Below, in pieces: positions 1-11,529 of a DNA stretch of 64,000 nt (positions are counted from its first letter, which is position 1; every line of letters begins with the position of its first letter). The translations under genes were made by a program, and so were the position numbers. Source of the stretch: Rhexocercosporidium sp. MPI-PUGE-AT-0058 (taxonomy: Eukaryota; Ascomycota; Leotiomycetes; Helotiales); the NCBI GenBank assembly GCA_020746875.1, contig JAGTJL010000018.1, positions 1,178,001 through 1,242,000 of the forward strand, written 5' to 3'. The notes under the pieces are model-generated. The model saw only the letters and a list, made by a program, of their open reading frames with translations. It did no database searches and was not told the DNA's origin.

Positions 1-28
1 TTGCATCTTAATTAATAAGGAGCAATAG

Positions 29-997
29 CTTATAGTCTCTATTTACGTAGACGACTTAGTAATAATTGGCCCAAGCGTTAATAATATCAAATCCTTTATT
101 AAAGAGCTTAAAAAACTCTTTAAATTAAAGGATTTAGGGCTAATAAAGGACTACTTAGGTATAAATATCGATTATAACCTAGACAAAGGTTATATAAAGC
201 TAAGCCAAGAAAGCTATATTAAGAAAGTGCTAGCGCGGTTTAATATGACCGACTGTAAGCCTAAAGATATACCAATGGATTCGAAGGCTAAGCTAGAGCC
301 TAATCCTAATCAGGCTAATAAAGAGGAAATAAATCAATATCAGCAAATTATAAGCTGCCTCTTGTTTCTTACGCTAGCAACTAGACCCGATATTTGCTAC
401 TCGGTTATAAAGCTCGCTCGATTCGCTAGTAACCCTAGCACCGATCACATGATTGCCTTTAAAAACGTGCTTAAATACCTAAAAGGATCAAAAAAGCTAG
501 GGCTAATCTACGAAAAAAGCTCTAGTCGATATATAAGCGGCTATTACGACGCCGACTACGCCGGAGATATTGGTACGGCTAAATCGACTAGCGGCTTGAG
601 CTTTTACTTAGCGAGTTGCTTATTCAGCTGGAAAAGCAAGCTCTAAAGTATTATAGCTCAAAGTACGACTGAGGCCGAATATATAGCTATTAATTCGGCT
701 TTTAAAAAGGCTGTTTATATAAAGCAGCTTCTAACCGAATTAGGCTATTACATACAGGAACGATTCCCTGTTTATACGGACAATAACGGCGCTCTCTTAT
801 TGGCTAATAACTCTCAATTTCACGAGAGGACTAAGCATATTACCGTCAAATATCACTACGTCCGCGACCTCATAAATCAAGGCGAAATAGACCTAATTTA
901 TATAAGAGGGTCTAAACAAAAAGCCGACGGCTTTACGAAGCCGCTAGATAAGCCTAAATTCATTGAATTCATAAGGCTTTTGAGACTAGCCGAATAA
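29..997 (+). pseudogene. Copia retrotransposon pol 3' part (RT end + RNase H), RIP-damaged
   Basis: One reading frame carries the C-terminal half of a Ty1/Copia polyprotein. The reverse-transcriptase active-site motif IYVDDLVIIG is read at 41-70, followed by the Copia connection (YLGINID, ARFNMTDCKP) and the RNase H region with DADYAGD near 550, STTEAEYIA at 662-688 and the typical tail KQKADGFTKPLD near 920-950. Two in-frame stops break it: TAG at 26-28 and TAA at 644-646. The second sits where Copia proteins normally have Q (KL-Q-S), so CAA to TAA by RIP explains it. The element enters from the left window edge. Inactive; family assignment is secure, exact family name unknown. Confidence 0.9.
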
Positions 998-1012
998 GGC
1001 TAAAGCGGAGGA

Positions 1013-1590
1013 AATAAGATTATAATTTGTATTTCTCTCTTCACAACTGGCTTACCCTCCGCAAAGGGTTATTTCATGTATTTAATCTATTCTTATAAAT
1101 ATAAGCTCTGCTTTAAAGCTAGCTTATATATAAGCTTATAAAGCTATTACGTCACTCATTAAGAAGGCGTATTGGATTTCACTTCGGTAACTCGTGCCGA
1201 TTCTACCCTAGAATAGCCGAAGGAATTTCCACTGCTTACGCGGCCCGGAAATTACCTTCGTATTCTGGGAAATTACGCTCGTATTCAATTACGTAGCTCG
1301 TATAAGCTACGTAATTAGTTACGTAGTCGTAGAAGCTTCTAGAGAAGCTATTATTTTGTATATAACTACCGTAGAGCTCTTTTAGCTCTTCAAGCAAGCA
1401 AGCAATCAATTCTACTTTGTCTTTGATCACGTGTCCTCACCTACTGCGCTTCCTCATTCTGATTGGCTCGCCTATTCTCACATTTGCGTAAGCTTATCTT
1501 CTTTAGCTATAAAGTATTTAACGTCGGAAATATTATAAAGACTAAAAGTAATTAAGAAGTCCTCGCGGTTAAATCCTAATAGAGTCAACA
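1013..1590 (+). repeat. probable 3' LTR of the Copia fragment (borders approximate)
   Basis: Directly after the pol stop there is a purine-rich stretch (AAGCGGAGGAAATAAG) that could be the polypurine tract. The following ~570 bp have no coding potential, contain a CCAAT-like box (GATTGGCTCG, ~1459) and a TATA-like box (TATAAAGTATT, ~1509), and stop at AGAGTCAACA, a plausible LTR end in CA, exactly where a HET coding relic begins on the other strand. The partner LTR is outside the window, so this is inference from position and promoter-like content. Confidence 0.35.
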
Positions 1591-1609
1591 GCTTCTTTTA
1601 TTTGATAAC

Positions 1610-2362
1610 AGAAGAGTAAGATATACCTCTCGAGGCCTTGTCAATCTCCTCTCGAAGCCGCGCTAACGCCTTGTCCTTCCTTTTACCGTAAATAAATAGT
1701 ATATAAATATCAAAAATTCCTAGCAGTGAATATGCCTTGTCTTCTTTATAAATCGTCTTACGATATTCTGCCTACGAAAATCGCTTAGCAACCGTGAATC
1801 CAAATAAACGGCTTCCTCGAAGGGCTCTAGCTGAAATGCTTATTACTTCGCAGATATGCCTTTGTAAGAAGACTTTATTACTTAATAAGTCCTTATCTTT
1901 ATAGAAGAAGTCGACTGATACCTGCGCAATCAGCTCTTATAAAATCCAGCCGCGTCTAAACTATTCGCTTTTTCGAAATAACAATTCTTAAAATTCGTTA
2001 ATATTATCGGCCAGAATAACGCGAGGTCGCGAAACATCCAGTAAGTAAACGTAGCACTTAATCGCATCCCGATACTAGCGAAACATCGAGTTAATCGCGT
2101 ATTAATACTCTACGATATTAGATTTATCGATATAATAGGTATTCACTTAAAAGTATCGTAAGCCGTTACGCCTCGCCTATTCTCCGCAAAACTATATCTT
2201 TCTATAGCCGGCCTTACTTATGCCCGTGCCGTTTAATAAATCGTTATATATAACCTCCTCTACTCCTTATTTATTTAAAAGTATTACATATTTCGATATA
2301 TTATTCTCGGCGAACTAAGTTAGGCTGAAGTCGCTATCGATATCGCACTACAGCAGACGCAT
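1610..2362 (-). pseudogene. HET-domain protein, RIP-mutated and cut off by the adjacent LTR
   Basis: Reading the minus strand from the ATG at 2362 gives MRLL-CDIDSDFSLT, then the HET (PF06985) landmarks in order with stops between: a degraded 'AILSHTWG' box, RYF-VNTYYIDKSN (normally WVDTCCIDK), INSMFR-YRDAIKCYVYL, RRGWIL-ELIAQ (normally RGWTLQELLAP), RALRGSRLFGFTVAKRFS and EDKAYSLLGIFDIYI. The stops fall on former W and Q codons, the RIP signature. The HET domain ends at about 1610 and the frame then meets the LTR-like block, so any NACHT or other C-terminal domain was lost or never present. HET proteins trigger cell death on fusion of incompatible hyphae; this copy is dead. Confidence 0.75.
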
Positions 2363-2872
2363 TTTTCAGCTGGCTTCGAGTCGACGAGTCGAGGATTGCA
2401 GAAGAAGAGTTTTCGATAGTAGTTAAGCCTTCGAATTAATATAAATACAAAAATAAAAGACTTTAGCTCAAGTTGCGGCTGGCGCACTTAGCTTGGCGGC
2501 AGCCTCGCGGCAATAGCATCGTCGTACATTACTAAAAGCGCGCAAGACCGACTCGGTCGCTTAAGCTTAACGAAAGAATAATAAAAGTCATAAGTAATAT
2601 AGATATTCGAAGCCAATCTCGGTAGATTATAATAAGTTTCGTTACTAAAGGAGAAGATAAAGAAATCTGGGATTTAAGTAATAGAAAAAATATTTAAAAA
2701 CCCAGAACTTACCTTTAATTATTTATTAAATGTCGAGCGTTTTAGCCTAAAGTCTTAAATTAACATTTGTAAAATTAATATTAAGATATAATAAGATATA
2801 AAACGTAACTCGCCGACGGGACTACTAACTTAAGTAAAGAACCTTTAGAATTAAGCTTTATATAGAAGTCAC
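2363..2872. other. AT-rich intergenic relic, nothing recognised
   Basis: A short GC-richer part near 2380-2560 could be the former 5' flank of the HET relic; the rest is TA-rich. No reading frame, repeat border or RNA gene could be supported. Confidence 0.5.
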
Positions 2873-4731
2873 GTGATTACTTATAGTCTATGCAGCTGCC
2901 CGTTCCACTATTTATTCAGATATCCCATCTCATTCTGGCATTGCCACTACGACGTTATACACGACCGTGCTAATAAAGTCCTTACAGAAGGCTTCTTACT
3001 AGGTAAGTCTCGAACTTATAATACTAGATTAAAACGCAATAAAGTCCCTCTCTTTACCTTTTATTATCGTGTGCAAAGGCGACGCTCGAAAGAACAAAAG
3101 GCTTAAAGTTAATAATACCTCATTTTATTAGAAAAGAAAGCTTTAAAAAAATATTTTATAAGAATATCCGACCTCGGTAACCTTATGCGGATTAAGTTCG
3201 TACCTTCCTTAGCCTTTATTATCGCCTGCTAACGTTCGACGACCGAAAGACCCGTTAACCTTTTTAATAAGAATTAAGGCGATAAACTGAAAACGTTATA
3301 AGAAAAACATATACGACAAGATTATATATTAGTTCGATGTGATCGGAGAAATATTACGGGATCCGGCTATTCTACTAGAGAATGTCTATAATATAAACGA
3401 GACGAGAGTTATACTTTACATACTCGGCTTTATTAAAGTCTTAATTAATAAGGATAATCCCCGAGATTATAAAAGCGCCGGGGCTAAGCGGACGATAATA
3501 ACTGCCATCGAGTATATAAGTGCAAACGGTAGGTCTTTATTACTTATAATCATTTAGCTAGCTATTACCTATCGTAATAATTAGATTACGTTTTCTACTC
3601 TTAAATAATATTATATATGCTCCGAATCTGAATATATTGATTTTAAGATTAACTTTAAGTAACTTAAGCGTGTATTTAATTTATAAATAAAAAGACGTAT
3701 TAATTAAAAACCACGCGTATTAATTTGTGACGGCTTTAGGACGTACGAAAGCCTTGAAATCTTGGAGTTCTGCTTAAAAAACAATATTATATTATGTCGT
3801 TTACTATCTTATACCTTACATAAGCTTTAGCCTTATAATATTAGACCATTTATACTTTTAAAGGCAGCCTATCGAGAACGACTTAAACGACTGTTTTAAG
3901 AAGGTATTAATACTATTGGCAAAAGAACATTTCACCTCTTTATATAGCTTTACGCGGGAGAAGGAGTTTACGAAGAGGAATATTACCTCGGCATAAGCTG
4001 CAACTGGTTTATTTTCATATAATCTAAATAAAATACTCAGAAATACACCAAAGCTCTTTACTTAACCGACCGGTCCAGAAATCGATGCAACAAATGCGGT
4101 TGCTTATTTATAAAATAAAGCTATATAAACATTTATAATACTTATATTAGTTAAAGGTCTTATATCGCTATATAACCAGATTAAATAAGATACTCAAGTA
4201 CTTAATGCAGCGAGTACATAGCATTTACAAAAGCGAGTACAGAAACTTGCAAATACGACTTAATTATCGTTTGCCAAATATGCTTTCTTTAATAATCGAA
4301 ACCAATTCTTGACTAAAGCAAATAATAAAACTAAAGTTCGCAGATCGACTAAGTTAATAGTTTTAAGAAAAGCGAAAGTTATAAGTTATGAGGACATCGA
4401 GGAAGCACGAGTAAAACGTGCTGCGAAAGACGCTATTAAAAGCAAAAGAAAACGTAGTCAAAAGAGTAAGAATACAAAGCTAAAGGTAAGTAAGGTAGAG
4501 CCAGAGTCAGAAGTAGAAATGGAAGTGGAAATGGCGAGTAGTATGAAGAGGGTAAAAAAAGGCAAAGGCACTCGTATCCGGCGGCGTAGAAGTACCGCGG
4601 TAAAAGCATAAAAGCCAGAAGTAGAGTCAGGAACACAGCCAGAACCACAGCTAGAAACACAGCCAGAATCAGAATCAGAACCACAATTAGAGCCCGCGCC
4701 TTAAAGGGCACTAGTGGCGCGCATATATTAA
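2873..4731 (+). pseudogene. Fot1/pogo-type transposase (DDE superfamily, CENP-B-like), RIPed
   Basis: Residual motifs match fungal Fot1/pogo transposases: an N-terminal helix-turn-helix part (RANKVLTEGFLLGK, RRSKEQKA, PSLAFIIA), NIYDKIIY-FDVIGEILRDPAIL around 3305-3370, the DDE core piece ENVYNINETRVILYILG at 3378-3428 (normally NMDETGVML) with KDNPRDY, a second piece PRVLICDGF near 3710, then CRLLSY. The C-terminal tail (4309-4731) is lysine/arginine-rich, then acidic, and ends RALVARIY. Many stops at former Q/W codons. The tail recurs in non-RIPed form at 19520-20190 (minus) and 31645-32070 (plus). TIR ends were not identified. Confidence 0.8.
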
Positions 4732-5860
4732 ATAAGCGCATGTTAATTTATTATATCTCATTTTTGTTACAGTATCACTTAATAGTAAGGATTTTGTAAT
4801 CGAGGAACAAAGATTATATATCTCTAGATAATTTACTTTATTAAAGCTTCCTTATTCCGACCGTAATATTATTTTGTTTTAATTTTAGATTTTATAAGTT
4901 CGATTCTTTATCTTCTTACTTATCTTATTCTGTACCTCTCGAAAAATAATGACTTTTATATAAGTATATATATATTCCTAAATATACACGCTATATACCG
5001 CTATTCGAAGAGATACGGCTAAGAATTTGAACTCGTAAGCCAGTTACTTCTAGCATTTAGGCCAGTCGTCTTCTTAAATCCATGCCCGTCGATAGGCGCT
5101 ACATAAAACTGTGAAATGCGTATCGATATCGCTACTCATAAGATAACTTGGTCCGAAGAGGATATTTAAGTTAAAAAGAAAGTAAGGACTTCAGTAACGT
5201 TCGCGACGTTGCTTGCCTCTATTATTAAATTCTAGGTCAGCGTGCTAAATAAAGCTATGAATATAAAATTTAAAGTCCTGTAGACGAAGTATATTAACAA
5301 CTTATTAAAATAATCTGTATAAATAAGGCATTGCGATCGATGCTACTGCTGACCTATTGTTATTAAGAAATAAGGCATCCTTATCTCACGATACAAGCCC
5401 CGCAGCTTTCCTGCTGATTATATAAGCGGAACTGCGGCGAAACTACCGAGGCTTTGCGGCGAGGTGCGGAGTGAGTCCTTTAGCCGAGTATCGTGAATTC
5501 CGTCAATCAGAAGTATTGAACCGTATAGCGGCCCTGTAATCATTTGCGCGCTATAGTAGCCACAAAGCTTATGAAAGTCTTGGATAAAAAATTATAAATC
5601 TAAAGCTTAGTTAAGATCTTTTAAGACGTATAATAGAGAATAAGAGATTACTAATGTAGCTATAGTTGAAAGCTTATACTAAAGCATAAATAAAAGCTTT
5701 TTATAAATTAGGCAAAAGAATGGCGATGCGATAATAAAATTTTCTTTAGAAGTTGTTAAATAATAATAAATAGCTATGTAATACTACTGGATTTTTCATG
5801 TTTATGAATTAATAAGCTGGTATGGAGTTGAGAATAAATAAAATTAAGGTACCTTATGTT
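4732..5860. other. Fot1-type 3' flank (shared with 19.1-19.5 kb) then AT-rich unknown sequence
   Basis: The first ~420 bp (to about 5150) can be aligned by eye with the reverse complement of 19090-19519: shared blocks include AAAGCTTCCTT, GCAGTCGTCTTCT-like and CGCTACTC. Differences are mostly C/T and G/A, as expected if this copy was RIPed and the other was not. From 5150 to 5860 nothing is recognised; one GC-richer patch near 5380-5560 has no coding signal. Confidence 0.5.
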
Positions 5861-6015
5861 TTTCTTGGCACGTAGGGTTTCTCGGCACGTAAGGAGGGAC
5901 GTTAGAGGGGATGAGATGCTGGAACCATGACAGCCAGGCAAGAAGACATAAGGGGCATGTAAATATTGATAGCTACTGATAGCAGGTGATTACGCACTGA
6001 GCAATATGCCGCATG

Positions 6016-6032
6016 AGCGACCATTGGTCGCT
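6016..6032. repeat. 17-bp perfect palindrome upstream of the HNWD relic
   Basis: AGCGACCATTGGTCGCT is an inverted repeat of 8-bp arms around a single T and contains a CCATTGG core. It lies about 350 bp upstream of the HNWD start in a stretch (5861-6383) that is less AT-rich than its surroundings and may be the old promoter. A binding-site role is speculation. Confidence 0.3.
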
Positions 6033-6383
6033 AGGATCGGTCTATGAATAAATCAATCAATTAATGACATAATCAATTAATAACCAAAGGCACTCGCGTC
6101 TGCGTCTCTTGACTACTATGATTGGACAGAGCGAGCCTACCTTACAATATAACAAGAGCGTCGAGACTGCATTCAGCTGTGCAGCTTAGACAGCAGAGTC
6201 ACTTTAAGGGATTCACAAACTCTAAAAAGACTTTATATTTGGGTATATATTCTGCTTTACTTTTATATTACTGACTACAATTAACCGCCTCGTACGCAAT
6301 CATTACTAACTAGTGCCTACTCCATTTTGCTACACCTAAACCCCACCCGACGTCATTTCGAGCGTCTAGCTCCGCAAGTAGTT

Positions 6384-9145
6384 ATACGTCTTCTGAAACG
6401 CAGCGATAGTGGCAGATTTACTCTTACTAAAGAATTCATTAGCGATAATTAAATCCCTCTTTACGTAATACTTTTGCATACGTAAGAAAAGGATTATAAG
6501 GAGGTTACCTTTGAGGATATAAGAAATAAAACTAGCGAGCGTAAGCCTAATTATAAAAAGATACGATTTTGTAAAGAATAAGCTAAATAAAATAATCTGC
6601 GGTACTTTTAAATTGACACATACTATATTAATAAGAGAAATAATACCGAACTTACGCGCTTTATTAATTTTATGTTTCGTTAGTATTAAAACGCAACTCG
6701 ATATTATGTCTATTTATCGGACGTCTCTATTCTTTCCCTTAACGATAACCACGAGTCTAATCTATAGTCGTGGGAATCGGATTTCCGGAGTAGTAAATGG
6801 GTTCACTCGAGGTTAAACGCTTTGAGAGCTCTTTACCCCGGCCTCGGTCGAGTTCTTCTTTTAAGAACGTAAACGGCTTAATAATAAAGATTCCTTAGGG
6901 ACATAAATCGATAAAATAATTAATATTCTTCGTATTATACTTTAAAGACATCCGTTGTCCTAGTTTAGCATCGAAGAGCAATTGCAGTAAATATAACACC
7001 GTGATATTAAAGAGGAAGAAGATAAAGTATACTTATTAATTAGTATTTGTAGCGTCTACCTACCCCTTTTATATAGTGAAGGACGAGTCAGTGCATACGG
7101 CCGACTCCGAGAGACAGTTAATAAAGTATAAAAATATTTATAAGACTTACGTATTACCAATCCTCGTAATAATAAGAAGAGTATTAAAGATGCTAAGGGT
7201 AAATTACTAAAAGAATTTTACTATTAAATCCTAAAAGAGTCCGACTTTTAATAATAGTGTAAAAGTTAATAGAATTAATTACTTTAAATTAAAGGCAATC
7301 TTAGTAAAGGCAAGACGATACTCTATAATAGAATAATTAATAAGTTAAAGAAGGCGATACCTAAGTTTACTCTTTTATTATATTTTTTCTGCCAGGCTAT
7401 TAATTACTGGATTAATTACGTTACAACCGTGCTACGCGGTTTAATTTATCTTTTCATCGCTTAAGAGCCGTTTTTTACCTTATATATACAAACGAAATAC
7501 GACTAGGCTAATAAAACGCTCTTTGAAGATATTAATGCCTTAGTTGTGCTGTCCAAGATCCTTATTAATATCCTGTAAGACCTAAGCTTAATTGTGACTT
7601 ACTTATTTGTCGACGCGCTTAACGAATACATAATAGACTTACCGAGACTTTTAGACTTTATTATATAAACCTCGTCGGATTCGTCTCGTATCAAGTAGAT
7701 TGTTTTTAGCCGCAATTAGTTAAATATCGAGAAAGCTCTCGACTTTATAACGTAGAAATTAAGTCTTAAGCTTAATAAAAAATCTGTTTTCGCTGCCGTT
7801 ACGTTATTTATTTAAGTTAAGGTAAGATAATTAGCGACGCGAAATAAATACCGTAATAATATACGGGAAGCGGATTAGTAATATTTAATATTAAATATAT
7901 ATAATACTTTTCTTTAAGTGGCTTTAATTTACTAAGAGTTAAGAGATCTTTCAAGATAATAAACTTAGTAAAAGTTAACCGCGATTCCAGTAAGACTTAA
8001 TGCCCTTTACTAACGAATGTTAAACTAAATTATAAACTCAAAATATATTGAGCTTTATATAAATATACTAGCTGTTATCTTGGCTATATATTAGCCGGTT
8101 ACTTTAAACAAATTAAAAGCTTTTATGGAAATGCTTAACGGAGTTATAATAATGATAAAGTTGTATTTAAAGTCATTAGTCTTTATGGCTCCTTTTTAAC
8201 GCTTTAAGAACACATTATATTTTTTATTTATTAATCTACTAAGGACTTTTTAATTAAAAAGCTATTTAGAGATATCTTTCCTTCTAGAATACGGGATATA
8301 TATTATAAAATCGTCTCGCGATTATTATAAGCTATGTCTAGTATACTTAAACGTAATGTCTATAAACTAGCCGCTCTTAAGATCTTTATTAATAAGGTTC
8401 AGCTACTTATTCCGGACTTATTAGCTATAGTATAATACTCTTGTTTTTATTAAGTTAACTATCTACTTAATATAATAATAAAGATATGTAAAATAAACTC
8501 AGAGACGGTGGCTTAATTCATAAGTTTTTGTATTAGAGCTTCTTTTATTGGCATAAAGCACTTGGTTTATTAAAAAGCTCGTTAAATATTATTATAATAG
8601 TTCAGAAGCTCGTGAACCGGGTATAGGTAAGTCTTTGCTTTCTTTCAAGTAATATATTATAATATATTTAAAACACTAACTTTAATAAGGCCAATGAAAG
8701 TCCCGATCTACTTGCATTTATATATAATGTAAAGAGGTTTGCTTTATATAGCCGATTAATAATAAAACAAGTGCCCTTTTAATTACATTGTTTAATACTT
8801 ATTTTTAGCCTAAAGAAGAGTATTATTAAAGTAATATTTAAGAAGTATATCCTTACTTAAATTTAAAGAAAGCTTAAAGTACAAGCGCATTAGAGTGCGG
8901 CCCTCCAGACGCTCGAGGGCCACTCGGATTAGGTCTCGTCAGTCGCCTTCTCACCCGACGGCAAGCTAACGATTAATTTATTTATATTAAATAAATAAGT
9001 AAAAGAAGCATATAAGAATATCCTTTGGCTCCCTCTCGATTACCGATCCACGTATAAAGTTATTTAAGATAAAAGTATCGTCTTAAAATATTCATTAAGG
9101 AGACTTTCATTTCTTTAAGTAAAATAAGGGCTTAAGCTTATAGTC
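6384..9145 (+). pseudogene. HET-NACHT-WD40 (HNWD, het-e/het-d-like) NLR protein, RIP-inactivated
   Basis: Three domains follow in order. HET: starts (M)RLLKRSDSG at 6384 (ATG now ATA), IPLYVILLHT, EKDYKEVTFEDI, LRYF-IDTYYINKRNN, NATRYYVYLSDVS, then EEEDKVYLLISICSVYLPLLY at ~7000-7080. NACHT: KGNLSKGKT P-loop (normally GDPGKGKT) near 7290, RGLIYLFIAQ, Walker B YLFVDALNEY at ~7600, LLDFIIQTSS, ALDFITQKLSLKL. WD40: a single repeat LQTLEGHSD-VSSVAFSPDG near 8910, then a C-terminal cap (ILWLPLDY) to about 9145. Dozens of stops sit at former W/Q codons. In this family WD repeats sense the partner allele and their number varies; here the array has only one recognisable repeat. Normal family length is well over 900 residues, so the gene was full length before decay. 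Confidence 0.85.
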
Positions 9146-10785
9146 CTAAAGTAGTATATTATAAACGTTATATTATTGTTTTAATATAATATCCCTTTTC
9201 CTTTTATTTCTATTTCCCAAAGGGTTTTAAAGGAGCGTATAGATTTATAATAATTAATAATTGCCATTCGGTTCTAAAATCTTTTAAATTAATCTACGTA
9301 TAGTATAATAGTCGATGCACTAACTGTAATTCTGCGGGCTCTTGCTTAGAGTTGGGAAAGCCAGTGCCACAGGAAAGCAGATGTCACTCGCTAAATTTAC
9401 ATGCGACCCGAGAGCCAAAAACGTAGATTCGCAGCATTTAAGCATGCGCCACCACGAAAGCAAAATAAATTCGATACTTTAATGAAATAATCTTGCGGCT
9501 ACGCGACATTTCTTTTTTTATTATTATAGCTTTGCGTAGTCGTTGAGTAATTAATTGTGTAAGTATTAGTTTTTAATTAAATTCGCGACTTTTACTTGCC
9601 AAATTCTCGCTTTAACACTTGCTTTCCCTAATTATAAGCGATCATCTAAAAGCACTACGCCACGGCCACTACGAGCCACGGTGAACCCCAGCACAGTAGG
9701 GCTATAGCAAAAGATCTTCCTCGCTTAAATTTTAGGGGTTTATACCCTTCTTAAGAGCAGATTCGTTTATTAACGCTGAGCTTAATTAAGTCTCTTTCGC
9801 CCTAGTAAAAATAGCAATTCGGCGGGTATAATACTTAACGAATTCTCGTTTATAAAATAAGGAGCAAACTATATAAACGGCCAATAATGTCCAGGTACAG
9901 TGTATTAATGTATGACATATTATAAGTGTAGATATAGAAGTCTTAGAGGAGGCCGAAGACTCCGGGGAGGCTTAATATACTTAATACTAAAACGTGAATT
10001 TATATCTACATTACTAAGGATAAGTTCTCGAAGGCGATCCTCTAAACTGCCACTATCTTAGCCAGATAAGAAAATCTTTTAAAATATTAATTATATAATA
10101 CAGCGATATCACAATAATAAAGTTCATAATTTACTCTACCTTTGCTTTATCAACGATCCGGTGCTTTACCCCAACCCCGTGAATCCCACTTATATACGCA
10201 ACCGGTTCATACTAACTATGGCCTTACATATACTAGCTAAGAATAATCCTATTGCGGTCCTTACATTGCCTCTCTAAAGCGTTAAGCTAGGTTTAATTTA
10301 TAAATATTATATGTAAAAGGCTACTAAAAATATATAAACGAGTTATGGAAAAAATAACAATTTATAAAAGGCTTTAAATACTAAGCTTATAAAGGAAGCT
10401 GCGCTAGTTAATAATCCGCGGACCGTGCGCGCGTTAATAACTATAAATTAAATATAATAAGAATTGAGTAGCCCTTATTGCGGTTGTTGCCTTAGGCTGG
10501 TATTAATCCATTTTATACAAGGCGTGGAGGGCATAAAGCTATAATAGACGACGTATATCGAATAACATTTACGTCTTTTAATATTAATAATTGAAATATA
10601 ATAAAGCTGCCTTAACTTAATACTTATTAATAAGTGACATTATATTATATATAACAACGTATAAAAGACTTCAAACATAAGACAGTGAAAAAGTAATAAA
10701 TAAGTAACAAAAGGTATATAATATAACTATTAATTTATACCTAAACACGTAATAACAAAGGGAGAAACGGAGGAGGAAAGAAAGA
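9146..10785. other. AT-rich RIPed spacer
   Basis: Contains GC-richer islands at about 9330-9480 and 9650-9720, and short inverted motifs (for example GGCCGAAGACTCCGGGG region near 9950). No frame, TIR pair or RNA gene could be supported. Probably old transposon sequence. Confidence 0.45.
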
Positions 10786-10793
10786 AAAAGATC

Positions 10794-11477
10794 CAGTGTG
10801 AAAAATGATTTGATTTGATTTGATTAATGGCTATTAATCATATTCAAATCAAGCAAATTCTTGATTAATATAAGAGCCGCATCCTAATTGGGACTAGATA
10901 TTAAAACTAAGCTTAAAGAAGATTAGTATATACTAATAATAGAATCAATTAAAGTCTAACTGTTCGGTTAATCTAGAGAGCCTCACTTAACCTAAATAAA
11001 GTAAGAAACATATTTTATTTAATTTATAACACTTAATTAGTGATTAATATTGGATTAGTAAGCCTTATTAACAACTTAGTAATAATATATTCTGTTTTAA
11101 GATCGAAAAGCAAAAGGTTTTATTAATAGAAAGCCTATTTATAAGCAAGTGTTTGTATTTGTCAGCAAAATTCTAAATACTAATTTGAAGAATTCAACAG
11201 GTTTCTACTTGTTATTTATTTAATCAAGCAGTTTATAAGTTGATTATTCTTTAATTCATTCATTATTTATTAAAATACTCGCTTATTTAATCTATTCTTA
11301 TATTATATATAAATATCTAAAGAAAAAAGTCATTAATCAAATTAATCTAGATTAATGTAGATTAATTAATTAAAATCAAATCAAATCAAGTAAAATTTCG
11401 ATTAATCAAAATCAAATCAAATCAAATCAAATTAATCAAATATTAATTGATTTATATGATTAATTTTGCTCACACTG
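10794..11477. mobile_element. hAT-type non-autonomous element (MITE) with 8-bp target duplication
   Basis: Ends are CAGTGTGA (10794) and its complement TCACACTG (11470-11477), typical of hAT elements. Both sides are flanked by the identical octamer AAAAGATC (10786-10793 and 11478-11485), the expected hAT target duplication. The 684 bp have no transposase frame. Both subterminal regions consist of repeated TTTGA/TCAAA runs (GATTTGATTTGATTTGATTA left, AATCAAATCAAATCAAAT right), which could be transposase-binding repeats. Boundaries are exact. Confidence 0.9.
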
Positions 11478-11529
11478 AAAAGATCTAAGCCTTGCAGTTA
11501 TACGCTCTTAATATATTATTAAAGTATTA

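Noticed and set aside
10794..11477. Short TCAAA-type repeats as a CRISPR-like or satellite array
   Set aside because: No regular spacers; they are subterminal repeats of a hAT MITE with clear 8-bp target duplication, and the genome is fungal.
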